This document shows positions 37,201-49,900 of a stretch of 64,000 nucleotides of DNA, in pieces. Position 1 is the stretch's first letter; every line of letters starts with the position of its first letter. The DNA lies in the NCBI GenBank assembly GCA_016858145.1, contig JAEHOE010000074.1:124001-188000 (forward strand), given 5' to 3'. Below the pieces are notes generated by a model. The model searched no databases. It saw only the letters and a program-made list of their open reading frames with translations, and was not told where the DNA came from. The position numbers and the translations under genes are program-made. The stretch is from Edaphochlamys debaryana (lineage: Eukaryota; Chlorophyta; Chlorophyceae; Chlamydomonadales).

Positions 37201-40200
37201 TCAGCGGCTTGACACCCCTCTATACCTGGCCCCCCCTCTCGCCCGCCCCCCCCCCTCCCGCAGGTGCTGGTGCTGTGCTACAACGAGCTGACCCGCCTGG
37301 AGGGGCTGGAGGGGCTGACCAGCCTGCACACCCTGGACCTAGGGCACAACAGCATCCGCAAGGTGGGGCAGTGGGTGGTGGTAGCGGGGGGTGCTCCGGA
37401 CGGGCGGCGGGGAACCGGTGCGGTGCGGGGCGCGGCGGGGACCCAGGGTGCCGGTGTCATCCGCCAAGTCCCCACACCCACTGCCCCCCTCCATCCCCCA
37501 CTGACGCCCTCCCCCTCCCCCTGTCCCCCAGGTGGAGGCTGCGCTCAAGGGCCTGACCAGCCTGACGCACCTGGACCTCTCCAGCAACCAAGTGCTGAAA
37601 CTGGAGGTGAGCGAGGGCCCCCTTATGTAAAGACGATGTGCCCTGCATCCCCGCCGCCTCGCCTCACCGCCGTACTGCTGCCGCGCACACTCACCCGTAC
37701 GACATGGACATGTACGGCGCAGGAGCTGTACAACATGAAGAAGTACAGCGGGCAGCTGGTGGTGGTGGACCTGCGCGACAACCCCATCTGCGCCGACAAG
37801 GCCTACCGCAGCACCACCCTGCGCAAGCTCAAGCACCTGGAGAAGTGGGTGGAGGCTGGAGGGGGTGTGCGTTGTGGGGCTGGACAGCAGGGGTAAACGG
37901 CGCGGGTCGCCATGACCCCTTGACTGCCTTTCCCCCTTCGCTCAGTGCCCTCGCTCCGCCCTTGCCTTGACCTGAGCCGCCCGCGCGTTGCCCCCGCTCC
38001 TTCCGCCCGGGTGGCCCAGGTTCGACGGGCGGCCCGTGTCCGCTGAGGAGAAGGAGCGGTTCGGGGAGCACGCGGGGGCCGTGACGCTGGCCATGGTGCT
38101 GGAGCACGGCAGCGTGGCCAGCAGGGGGCACGGCAGCCTGGCAGGTACGCACGTGGCGGAGAGGGCGCGGCTGGGGCTGAGGTTGGGGCTGGGGTTGGGG
38201 CTGAGAGGGTTAGGACGGGGGGTGGGCCGAAGGGATACCGTACCGCCACAACGGCGGGTGCGCTCTCTGGCACTCACAGCAACCGTACTGAATTGTACTC
38301 ATGTGACCGCGCCCCGCAGACGAGTCCCGGCCCTCGGACCCCATCTACATCACGGACCTCACCCTGGAGCGAATGCACATCCGCCGCCTGCAGCTGCTGG
38401 CCACCCTCACCTCGCTCAAGCGGTGCAGGTGGGCGGCGCTAGGCCCTGCCCCAGCCCGCGCCCTGTGCGCCCTTGTAGGCCCCGCCTGGAGCCTAGAGCC
38501 CGAGGCCCCGGGTCCAGCCACTGTCCAGCCGCCCCGCATCCTCCACATGGGTCACTGCACCACTGCCTCCTGCAGCCCCTGCACCGCTGCCTCTCGGACC
38601 TTGCCTCTGTCGACCACTGCTCCGCCCGCGCCCCGCCCCTCGCCAACCGACCCCTTTCCTCTCAACTCTTCCTCTCCCACACCACCCCTCCCACCTACCC
38701 ACCCACCCCACCCCACCCTCTAGCCTGGCCGACAACGAGGTGAGCAGCCTGGAGGGCATCGAGGGCTGCCGCGCCCTTGAGGAGCTGTCGCTGGAGGCCA
38801 ACCGCGTGAGCTCGCTGGTGGGCCTGGGCGCCCTCACGCGCATCCGCAAGCTGCAGCTGGGGCAGAACAGGTGCGGCGGGTGGAGGGAGGAGGGAGGGGG
38901 AGGGGGGCGAGCTGCTGACACAAAGCTGCTTGGATCCCTGCGTGCCACTGCCGGGCCTCGAGACCGCATCCGTCATCCCCCATTCGTGCGCCGAGCGCCT
39001 CGCTCGCTCTCGCCCGCTCCCTCCCGTGTCTCTTCCGCCGCCTCCCCCTCACCCCCCCCCCCCCCGCAACCCGCACCCCGCAGGCTGGCCAACCTGGACG
39101 CTCTGACGGGGCTGACGGGCCTGGTGCAGCTGTCGGTGGAGGACAACGAGCTGAGCAGCCTGGCGGGGGCGGAGCGGCTGACCAACCTCATGGAGCTGTA
39201 CGCGGGTGGGTGGGTGGGTGGGGCTTGAGGGGCGTGGGGGAGGGTGATTGCATGCGGTTTAAGCAGGAGCGCGCCAGTCTCATGCTTGGCCCGCGGCCCC
39301 CCTTGCTGCAATCGCTGTGCGGGTTCACTTGTGGGTGGGTGCATGGCACGCGTGGCCGTGGGCTTCGGCCCGCACCCTCGGCAGCCGGTGTCCCTGGCCG
39401 TCGCCACGGCGCCCGCCCACCCGTCCCCATGCGCCCACCCCTCCCCATGCGCCCACCCCTCCCCATGCGCCCACCCCTCCCCAGGCAACAACCGCATCCT
39501 GGAGCTCCGCGAGGCTCAGCGCCTGCGTGACATGCCCAAACTCATCATCCTGGACCTGGCGGGAAACCCCCTGGCGGGAGGCATCGCGTCCGCCGCCGCC
39601 GCGGCGGCAGCGGCCGCCAACGCTGCCGGCACGACTGGCAGTGGCGGCGCCGCCATCGTCGGCGGGGCGGGCGTCGCCGCCGGACCTGCAGCGGCGGCGG
39701 CCGCCGCGGCCGCGGCCGCTGCGTCGGATGACTACCGGTTGTATGTGATCTTCAGTGTACGAAAGCTCAAGGTGAGTGCATGGCCCGGACGCTCCGCCCT
39801 CCCGCCACTCGACCAGCGCCCCCGTCGTTACCCCAAACCTTATCGTCTGCTCTGTCACCATCCAGGCCTCCCCGCGACCCCGCCCATCCACTCACTCTCC
39901 CTCACTCCCTCGTCGCTCCCCCTCCACCCCTGGCTGCCCCCTCTTCTCCTTCCCACTTCACAACCCACCCACTTCCCCCCCCCTCCACCTCCCCCCAACC
40001 CCGCCCTCCCTCCCCCCAGGTGCTGGACGGCGTTGCGGTGAGCGCCGTGGAGCAGGCGGCCGCCCGCAACAAGTACGCGGGGCGGCTGACGGCCGATTTC
40101 CTGGAGGAGCGGCTGGGGCACCGCCTGTTCGACCGCATCCGGGACCTGGACTGCTCGGGGCTCAAGATACGGGACGTGGGCTCTGTGTTCCTGGCGGAGG

Positions 40201-43200
40201 ACATGGAGGGGCTGCAGGTGGGGGGAGGGGTGGGGTGGGGTGGGGTGGCGTGGGGGGTAGCCATTGTGCGAGGGAGTGGAGCTGGAGTGTGGGGGCCGGG
40301 GCATGTGTGGTTTGGCGCATGCCAGCCCTGTTCGCCTGTTGGGGTTGCGCTCCAGGGCGATGCGGGGCACGCGGCCTTTACTCTCGCCTGCCCCCCTCCT
40401 TCCCCGCCCTCCCCCCCACCCCCAGGAGCTCAACCTGGACAACAACATGCTGGTGGAGGCCTCAGGTGGGGATTGCGGCGCCCTGCCCGCACTGCCCCCA
40501 TCGCCTCGCCGCCTGCACTCGTGCCACCCGATCGCGCCCCCCACTCCTCACCCCCGCCTCACCCTCTCATCCACCCCTCCCTCTCCCCGCCTCCCTCCCA
40601 TCCTGGCAAACCCCCCACCCCTCTTCCCCCCACACAACCCCACCCCCCAGCCCTGGCCCTGCTCCGCAACCTGGTGGTCCTCCGCCTCAACTCCAACCGC
40701 CTGGGCGAGGAGTGCAGCTTCAGCCCGCAGCGCATGCTGGAGCGCAACCCCGACCTCGCCCGCGCCCTAGCCGCACGCGCGGCCGCGGCGGGGCAGGCGC
40801 CGGGGGCCGCACCGCCCCAGCTGGACCTCTTCCCCAGCCTGCAGGTGGGCGGGGGCGGGATGGGTGACGGGGAGGGGAGGGTGGGGGCGATGGTGTACAC
40901 CGTCGGCCTCGTTGCTGATACCCAGGCCCTGTTAGGGGCTGGTACCACTCAGTCTCACCCCGGCTGCAGAGCACCCCACAGCACGTCGGTCTGCTCATCC
41001 CTCATCCTCAGCCACCCCACCACTCCACCGCGTTTGTGTTGCCCTCTCCCGTTTCTCCCCATCCTCCCCGTCCCTCCTCCCACCCGCCCCGCCCCGCCCC
41101 CGCAGGTGCTGCAGCTGGGCGGCAACCAGGTCTCCTCCATCGCCTCGCTGCAGCTGGGGGCGCTCTCGGGCCTGCGCAGCCTGTTCCTGCAGGCCAACGA
41201 CATCACGCGCCTGGACGGGCTGGACGGGCTGGTCAACCTGCAGGTGAGCGGACCCCCCGGCCCCGCGGCCCCGCGGGGAGGAGAGAGAGCTCCGGTGCGC
41301 TTTGCCGTCCCTTGTCACCCCGGGTGCGTCAGGTGCGGACTTCCGCCCTGCCCACCGCTGCCTGCTAAGCCCCCGGCATGGTCGTCGACGCTGCCGCTGC
41401 ACTCCTCACACCATACAACCGCCTCCTGCCAAGTCACGCCTCGACAATGCACACTCACCAACCCCACCCCGCTCCCCCCCTCAGGAGCTGGTCCTGGACC
41501 GCAACCGCATCCGCTACCTGGACGCCGACTCCCTGACGGGCCTGGTGCGGCTGAGGGAGCTGCGAATGGAGGAGAACGGCCTGCGCAGCCTGTCGGGGCT
41601 GCACGTGCTGGCACGGAGCCTGCAGGCGAGTACGGAGGGGTGGGGGCGGGGAAATGGTTTAAGAGGCCGAGGCTTGCTTGCTCGGCTGCCCCTGCCTGCC
41701 TGACTAGGCAGCCCGCCCCCGAGGCCCGGACGCTCGGGTACCCTGCCTGCCCTTCACCCCTCTATCCCCGTCCCCGTGTGCACTGCCTTAGCGCCCCCCT
41801 CTCCCTCCCCTCCCTCCCCGCTCCCCCTGCGGGGCTACTGGCAAGGCGACGCACCCTCGCTCAGCTTTATCCACCCCCTGCCCCGTTTCCCTATCCCCCC
41901 CCAGGCCCTCCACGTGGGTTCCAACCGCATCAACGAGCCCGCCGACCTGGACCGCCTCACTTCCCTGGGGGGGCTGCTGGAGGTGACGCTGGCGGGCAAC
42001 CCCATCAGCCGCAAGAACACCTACCGAGCCATGGTGGTGTCCAAGTGCGCGCGGCTGCAGGTGCTGGACCAGCAGGTGAGGGGGGGCGGGTGGGGAGGGG
42101 GCTAGCGGGGGGCTTGATGGCGGGGGACGGAAGCCGTGAAGGTTGCTGCCGAGGTGGGTAGAGGCACAGGCGAAGCGAGGGGGCCTGGAGGGGGCGGGGG
42201 TCTATGGGTGTGTCCCTTTCCCTTTCTCCTCGAATCCAACCCACCCCAAACCGACCCACAACCCAGCCCCCCTGAACCAAACGTCAACCCGGCCGAACCC
42301 CAACCCCGGCCCCAGGTCATCTCCCTCGAGGAGAGGGATTACTCGGAGCAGCTGTTTGCGCCCGCGGGGGCGCAGCAGCAGGCGCTGGCAATGGGCATGG
42401 GCATGGGGCTGGGCATGGCGGGGGCGGCGCCGGGGCAGCTGGGCGGCCTGGGGCTGGGCATGGGCGGGGGGGGGGCCCAGGAGGCCGTGCTCGCGGCCAT
42501 GGCGGCGGCAGGGAGCGTGGGCGTCGGCGTGGCGGGCGTGGTGGCGGGCGCGGGCGGCAAGCAGCCAATCAAGATGACCAACCTGGACTTCGGAGGTGGG
42601 CCCGAGCGGGGAACAAAGCAGCGCGTCAGGGGGCGGGGAGACGGCGGTTGAGTTGGGAGGGGAAGCCCTTGTCCAGGTCACCATCCTCAGCCGTGACGCC
42701 CCTTGTGCACACTCGGGCCCCGCACTTGCCGCTACCCCTAACCCATATCGTTCTCCCCTTCCCGCGCACCCCCACAGGCCCCCCGCCCCCGGGCGGCGGC
42801 GGGGGCTCCGGCGGCTCTGTGCCGTCCATCCAGGCTCAGACGGTGGTGCTGACAGGGCCCGCGTCCTTCGGGCTGGAGGGCGTGGGCATATCCGCGGGCC
42901 CGGCACAGCCCCCCATTCAGGGCGGCGGGGCGTGGCCGGGTATGGCCAACGTCGCTCAGGTGGGGGGTGGGTGGGTGGAGTTTCGGGGGGGTGGCGACCG
43001 GTTGGGTGGGGTGCCGGGGTTGAGGCGGCTGCTGCGACACGAAACGGGGAGCGGGCGGAGCCGGGGGCGTTGGGCGGAGATGCGCGTTGCTGCCATGCAC
43101 CTTTGCAGTGAGGGCCTTCCGAGCTGGGGGGCTGCCGCGACCGTAACCGTAACCGTGCCCGGCACGCAGCGCCTTGTTTGAGCGCCCGTCCTCGCTGCAC

Positions 43201-43400
43201 CCCGCCCACCTCCCGCCCCGCAGGTCGGCGGCCGGGCGGTGGCGGCAGGCGGCATGCTGGGGCGCGGCGCTGGCGGCGGCGGGGGCGCGGCGGGCCTGTC
43301 CCTGGCGGGGCGAGGCGCGGGGGGGCCGGGGCCGGGGTCCTCGCCTCTTCGCAAGGGCCCCGCAGCGCCGTCCGGGCGCAGCGCCAGCAACTTCAGGTAG
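31248..43400 (+). CDS. LRRC9: LRRC9-like leucine-rich-repeat protein (cilium-associated)
   Basis: Thirty-six exons with consistent phase, starting at ATG 31248 (31248-31266, 31345-31448, 31527-31580, 31853-31936, 32153-32245, 32470-32643, 32925-33049, 33251-33328, 33440-33515 and so on, ending 42778-42959 and 43224-43400), encode about 1,658 residues. An N-terminal block of SDS22-type repeats (for example LKELYLYSNHI, LRELHLARNDI) is followed by the QMYYNMRIKTLRR helix. A long non-LRR middle has RWLRTRFEGAL, and LWYVFNNVLVLPEYLVDFTY, the segment most like vertebrate LRRC9. A second, longer LRR array begins at exon 36738. The order matches vertebrate LRRC9 (about 1,450 residues). Family members are restricted to ciliated lineages, so a flagellar role is inferred. 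Algal extras are an Ala-rich insert (39589-39726) and a Gly/Ala-rich tail. Introns at 36838 and 41626 appear to use GC donors. Confidence 0.9.
32704..32734 (+). repeat. Duplicated exon end with decayed splice donor inside an intron
   Basis: About 30 bp in the intron after exon 32470-32643 repeat the last 27 bp of that exon plus the splice junction, with three or four changes. The true junction reads AAG|GTGGGG, while the copy reads AAG|GCGTGG. The copy lies about 88 bp downstream. Confidence 0.75.
39424..39482. repeat. Intronic 18-bp tandem repeat
   Basis: Three near-perfect copies of an 18-bp unit (CCCACCCCTCCCCATGCG) run into the acceptor of LRRC9 exon 39485-39771, so the repeat itself forms the C-rich acceptor tract. 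Confidence 0.9.
39589..39726 (+). repeat. Poly-Ala coding expansion in the LRRC9-like gene
   Basis: GCC/GCG/GCT codons encode two long Ala runs flanking a Gly/Ala/Thr linker. They lie between an LRR (LIILDLAGNPLAGG) and the DDYRLYVIFSVRKLK segment. Reading frame is kept on both sides. Confidence 0.85.
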
Positions 43401-43948
43401 TCACTCGCAACGGCGCAGCGTCGGACATGGGTGTGGTCTTGCGGGGTTGGTGGCTGAGCCCTCTGGAGGCGAAGCCCGCCCAGGGTCACGGGGGGCCGGA
43501 CCAGCTCGGGAACGGTGCCGCCGCTGCGGTGGGGGACTCGGCCCGCCAGGGAGCTGGGGAGGTGTTGGGGGATCGTGCGTGCGCCAGTCACACTTCGCAA
43601 CTACAGCTGCTGCGGGTGTTGCCCGCACCATGCGCCGCCGCCAGGCGACGCTTTTTGTAACATGAGCTCTGGAGACGCGAAGACCCAGACGTACGTGGTA
43701 TGCCGCGCGCGCAGACCGGTCGGAAGTCGACACTCGCGCTCGTCAACGGATCATGGCATTGTAGCGCCATTCCCCTGCGCTGAGACCTATGGCATTCTCT
43801 GTTTGGTAATTTTAATAGAAAGCTGATAAATACGAGCGCCACAAACAGACTCTGCGTGTCACCGAGCCTACGCCGGCCGTTTAACCCCCGAATCATGCCA
43901 ACAGCAGAGGAAAGGAGAGGGCTGTAGGGGAGCCGACTTTCCCCGGCT
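43401..43948. other. Spacer between LRRC9-like and receptor-kinase genes
   Basis: This is the 3' UTR of the LRRC9-like gene, with a TGTAA at 43656-43660, then about 290 bp of lower-GC sequence that should contain the receptor-kinase promoter and 5' UTR. Confidence 0.6.
43656..43660 (+). terminator. TGTAA polyadenylation signal, LRRC9-like gene
   Basis: The motif sits 256 bp after the stop codon and is preceded by a T run, as expected for a volvocine polyadenylation signal. Confidence 0.65.
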
Positions 43949-46900
43949 ATGGAGCCTCGAGTCGAGGCACATTTCAGAATTTCTGTGCTCGCGGTCGCGG
44001 TCGCCTTACTGCTGCCAGGCAAGCAATCAGCAACGAAAGCGAGGGTCTGCAGCGTACAGTAGATGTCGTCGGCGATGTGCAGGGCTTTTGCGCAAGTTGC
44101 CGAAGAGCTTGCTAGCCCGACGTTTCGTCAGGGCTGAGCTGCATTCTGTGCTTGCAGGACTCGTCAACGGCTTGGGCTGTGCGCTGGTCCCTGGGTATCG
44201 GCTAGCGGCGGTCGAGGTCCCTGCCGAATCCGTGGTCACAGCGAGCAGCACGGGGACCAACGGTCTCGCCAGGGAATGCAGCCTGCGAACAGACTGCTAC
44301 GGCTTCACTGCCGCTGGCAAGTTGGTCCTGAGCCCTCTGACACGCGGGGGAGCGTACCTGACATCCTCACTCACTCCTTCGGGCGCCTGTGATGGCGTTT
44401 ACGTCCGGGGCGAGCTGCTAGATGGCGGTAAGATATTGGCTGTGCCTCTGGGCGCGGGGGGGGAGCAGGTTGCGGCACGAAGGTTCGCTCCCTCAGGGGT
44501 GGTTGCCACACCCTGCCACACCCCGCCACACCCCACCCACTTCGCACGGGGCCATCAGCTGGCGTGGCAGTCGGGCTCATCGCATTCAAGGTGGCCAATT
44601 ACACTGCCGGGCTGCAAGCAGGTGCCACTAACGGCCCCGCTTGGCGACGCCCTTTTGAGGTGGTCACCCTATCACAACCCCCTGTGGTGTCGTCACACAT
44701 GGTCCTGGCCGTTGTCATGCGGAACCATCTGCTGACCCCGGCATCACCCAGACTGACCCTAAACGAGCTGCGCCCATGTCCGGTTTCGGTTACGCAGGCA
44801 TGGCGTCCGACCTGACGGGGCTTGAGGTCACACATGACTTTGACCTGGACGTCCCCTACTACCCCCGGACGCCCTGGACGGATTGCAAGCGGCTGTGCCT
44901 CAGCACCCCCGGCTGCCGGAGCGCCAGCTTCTTCGGCGGCGAGGAGCTGTGCGTTCTGAAGCGGGCGACGTGCGTGGAGGCAGGGACCGGCGTGGGGTGT
45001 CTGCAGCGACACGCGTCGTCCACCTACTTCATGCACGCGGATCGCGCAGGTGGGGTGGGGTGTCGGGCGATGAGCTGGGAGGTCTGGGCTTGGGGGCGAA
45101 GCTGGGGGGTCAGGGATGTTGGGAGGGACCGAGCCGTAAACAAAGAGTGCTGGTTGCGAGGTTTAAGTCGCTTGGCTGCGAGAAGGTCTAACTGTGGCTC
45201 TGTTACTAAGCGCCTGCTGACTAAGGGGCGGCGGTGCGTGACTACGCGCCCGGTAGCCACCAACACGAACGCGTCGCTGGCACGGACTGCCGCACTGCCC
45301 TTGACGTCCGCGACGCTCACGGCTACAATTGCCTGTCTGTCAACCGTGTCAAGCGGCCGTGTGCTCTGTCTGCCTTGGTGTAACCCCGTTCCCGCTTGTG
45401 GGCAGTGTCTCAGCCAGTGCTTCGCCAACACGACCGCCTCCTCCGCCCTCCCTGCGCTCCCCCACAGTCGCCAGCGGCTTCATTGCGGGCCCCTCCCAAC
45501 ACTCCCTCCACTACCAAGCCGTCCTCGAACGGCCCGGCGGCAACTACTCCACCGGGCTAGCAGCCTGTGCCGAGCTGGGCGGGCGGCCCGCCAGCATCCA
45601 CACACCAGACGCTCTGCGGTCGCTTGTGAAGGAGGCCCTTCGCGTCGCATCGCAACAGCCGCAGCTGGCCGACCCAGATGGCACCCTGCTTCTGTGGCCC
45701 TTCGGCACCTTTTCGGCTGAAACCAACGTCACGTGGTACGACGGCACGCGGTTTCAGCTGTACAACAGCTCGGCGGAAACCGCGCTGTCCGTGCTGTCCT
45801 CGGAGGGGTGCGTCGCCATCCAGGCGACCAACAGCTCTGGCCATTTGGTGGTGGTGCCGTGCGAGCGGAGGGGCTTCCCCCTGTGCAGCTTCTTCGCACC
45901 GGGTGGGTGGGGCCAGCCGGGGCTCGCCAGGGCGCCGGGGGGCCTGGCACAAGGGGCTTTGCGCCGTCGCCGTCGCCTGGGGTGCAGGGGTCGAGGGGAG
46001 GCGGATGGCGCTACGACCCAGCGTGTACAGAGGGGCGGAGGCTGCGGGCGAGGGCCAGACAAGCACCACTGGCAGACTCTGGCCTAGCAGGCATCCCGGG
46101 CTTGATGAAGGGGTGCCTGGGCGCATACGGTACCCAGATGGCGGTCCTAGTTGTCGCCGGCGTATCCACAACCCAGCTCCCTTAACCCTGTCCCAACCCA
46201 CCTTATGCCGCTATGGGTGCTGGGGCTGTCCCACGTGCCGCACGGAGCAGGTCACTACGGCATCTACGTTCAGAGCGCCTCGAGCCTCTCGCTCATGTTT
46301 GCGGACCAGATGGGCTCAGGCGACGCAGACAACTTCTGCGCTGCCAAGGGCGGGCTCAGCTACGCCCCCAGGGCAGGGGTGCAGGGGCGCAACACAATCA
46401 TGGAGATTTCTTCGTATGTGAGTGGGTTGGTTGGTTGGGGTCACGGGGTGGGTTCGGGCCGCATCACTGTTACGAAGGATAGCTTTTGGCAAGGTGCGCG
46501 GCCTGGCAAGTTCAGGCGTACGGCATCAGGTATCGAGAAATGGCCACAAACGAGAATGCAGGGGTTAGGTCAGGGCAGGGCTACAGGTGTATCTTGCGCA
46601 GCTCTGATCCTCCGTCGCCCTTGGCCCCGCCCTCACCCCCGCCCTTATCCCCACAACAGATGGGTGCAGACGTCTGGGTCGGCGGGTGAGCCGGGGCGCG
46701 CGCTCTGGGCCGTGCGAAGGTTCGCTCAGGAGTCATGCCTGCGTGCCCGGAAGTGCCTGCCTTACTCGGCGCGCCTGGGAAGCGCACGGTCTACGCTTGG
46801 AGATCTCGCAGCTTGACACGCGGTCTTTGCCGTACGTGCACAGGTACACGCGAAACACGTCGGACGCCAAGTCGTTTTTCTACAACACGGGAGAACCGAT

Positions 46901-49900
46901 CCCGGGCGAGGCAAGTGGCCGTGGATAAGGAAGCGTGCGCAGGGATCCTCGTCATGGCGCCGAACTCAAGCGTCGGATGACCGCGGGCCACGGCTTTGTG
47001 TCAGGGGGCCCTCCTGCTGCTGGCATTTACCGCCCAGCGGCTGTGCCAAACACAAGCCAGAGCGTTGCGCATTGCTGCTCCCGTACATGGCTGTACCCAA
47101 AGCACGTCGTGACGTTCCGCTTCCTCCCCGCGTGCCCCTGTGCAGTTCCTGACCAAGAGCTTGGCCAGCTTTGGCGGGCCGCATTGCGTCTCCCAGTACG
47201 GCGGTACCCGCGCTGGCAGTTGGTTCTATCCCATGTCGTGCGACGTGAACCGCTGGGTTACATGCTCCTGGTCCCCTCCGCCTTCGGGCAACGACTTAGA
47301 CTGGCAGGGGGAGCCAGGTGGGAGCGGGGCTGGTCCCGGCGTGCGCGGGCGGGGGCGGGGGCGTGTTGTGGTGCTGTGGCGCGCGGGCGGCGGTGGCGTG
47401 GGGCCGCTGCTGACGCGCAGAGGTACCGTATGCCAGGGACAGATGCGTCACGGGGCTAGGGCTAGCGAGCCCGTGGCCCCGGAGCGAACCAGGAGGCCTG
47501 CCCAGCCCAGCCCAGCCCAGCCCAACCGCGTAGCGAGCTGCGGTGCCTACATGACGGAGGTGACTTGAAGCCTCGGCCCCCGCGTTGGCCCGGAATGACA
47601 GAGCCCTCTCGGCCCTTCCCCGCAGCCATCCAACCTGACGGCCAGAGCCGTCGCATGCTGCCGGCGCGTGTGCGGTTCTGGCGGGGCGCGGCGCTGCTCT
47701 TCATCACCAGCTCCAAGACCCATGGGGGCGCGGAGGCTGAGTGCGCCGCCTTCCCGGGGGGCCACCTGGTGTCCATCCACGACGCAGCCACCGAGGCCGT
47801 CGTCATCAACGTGAGCTCGGTGCCGTACCGATTGCCGTACAGTACCGCCTGATGATGTGACGTACGGTGCGGCTTGAGGACGTACGGTGCCGCCTGACCC
47901 GTGCCCTTGTGCTGTCTCCCCGCGTGCCCTGTGCAGACCTGGGTGGAGCTCGACCCGCTGTCCAACAACTTCCGACTACTGGGGGCCGCGCAGCGGGTGC
48001 TGTCGTACATCGGCGCATCGAATGCGGGCAACACAGACGGGCAGCTCAAGTGGACGGATGGGAGCAGGTGGGGGAGTGAGGGTGCGGGAGTGCCGGCGTA
48101 GCCACAGTCCCTTGAGCCGCCCTGATGGGTGTGGTGCGCTGTGCTGCGCTGTGTTGGGTCCAAGGGCGCGAGGCAAGGGCGGGTCCCGAAACCCACAGTG
48201 GAACGTTCGCCGTGAGAAGCCTTGAGGAACGCCAGGAAAGACTAGAGGCAATGCGTAGTCCTAGAGGCTAGCCCTTGCCGCTATCAAAGGCCCGGGTATG
48301 CCACGCAGCTTCGTCTTACATCGCCCGTTCTGTGCTTGCCCGCAGCTTTAACTACACGAGCAACCTCGGGAGCACCACTCTGAGCACGCTGAGCTGCATA
48401 ACGCTCACGTCGCGCGGCCCCGAAGGACCCGTGCGCTGGGACTCCACCAACCAAAACGGTGGGTCCATCCTTCCCGGCGGGATCCCAGATGCACGCGTGC
48501 ACACCACCGCCTCGCGGTTTTTGCATGCCATGCCGTGGTCACGGCGGTGCTTGCAATCAAGGCGCGCTGTTAGCCGGCACTTTATCAGCAGTACGGCAGA
48601 GAATGCGGTGTACGACACTATTGCAGGCTGACGTGGCCCTGCGGCGGTTATCCCTTGGCGCAGACTGCCTGACGAAGGCCCGGAACTTCACTTGCCGCGT
48701 GGCGTACCAAGGGGGTGAGGCTCGGGGTGGCTTGCGCGAGCTTGGGGTCACGGACGGCGTGGCACGTGGTCCAGGAGCTCTTTGCATGCTGAGCTGTGGG
48801 GTGCCAGCCACACTCGGGGCCGCGACAGCCGGCTAACCAACTATGTGCCGCCGCACGTAACCAACGGACCCCGCTAACCTCTTTCGCACCCATGCAGTCT
48901 TCAAACCCTCGGCCGCTCTGGTCAGTGGAACCTCTCTCTTTGAGCTGCACCTCAAGGTGCCCATGGTCTTTTCAGATGCCCAGGAGGTAAGCCCAACGAG
49001 TGACCTGGACATTGCGTTCTCGCTGTGCAGCTGCTCCTCGACTAGGAACGCACCTATCTGTTATGCCCTCGTCCCTCACCGGTCCTCATTGCTGTTTGGC
49101 GGGCCCACGGCCACCTCCCTTTCCGTGCTTGTTGTGCCGCAGGCATGCAAGACCAGGGGCGGCAACCTGGCATCCCCCACATTCAGCCGTCAGTTCGAGG
49201 ACCTGAAGAAATTCATCTACCGGTGAGCCGTTTGCGAAATCGCAAGGGCGTGCTCGTCAGCGCTCTGGGAGCAACGCTCGTGTGCGGCTGTGCCGGAGAG
49301 GGGTCTGCTGCATTACCATGGCCCGCCGGGATGCGGCCCCCCTGCTGAGCCCTCCCACGAACGCGCACTGAATCCTGTTCCCTGGATCCTGACCCCCAGG
49401 CTGCGCCATGAGATGCCGTACACCACCACACTGCCCGAGTACTGGGAGATGTGGGTCGGCGCAACCACCAACAAGACAGGTGCGCAGGTGCTGGCGGTTG
49501 CCGTGCCGTGTGCAGACAACCGTGTGGGCGGTCGTGGCAGGCGTGCGAAGAAAGTGCTCGAAAACGTCTTGTGATGGGATTATCGCCCCCGCGCCTCGCC
49601 TCTGCGTGCTTGCTGCCTTGCTTCCCCAGACGCCAGCCTGGTCTGGACCGACTTCTCCTGGGTGGACGGCAGCCGGCCCTTCGACTGGCCCATGTGGTAC
49701 AACGCCTTCCCCATTGGTGAGCGCCTGCTTTGGTTAGGGTGTGCAGAGGCGAAGCCGCCAGGTGCGGAGACTAAGCCTCCCGCACCGTAGGCCGCGCTGG
49801 CCGGCGAAACACATGGTACCAGTACTCAACCCGGCCCCATCATACCCCGGCCCCGGCCCTGCAGGCTCGCCGGTGGACTTCGCTATGTTCGACGGAGCGC

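Noticed and set aside
47630..47645. QPD as a calcium/sugar-binding motif of a C-type lectin domain
   Set aside because: It lies at the linker before the third lectin-like unit, not in the long loop where EPN/QPD occurs.
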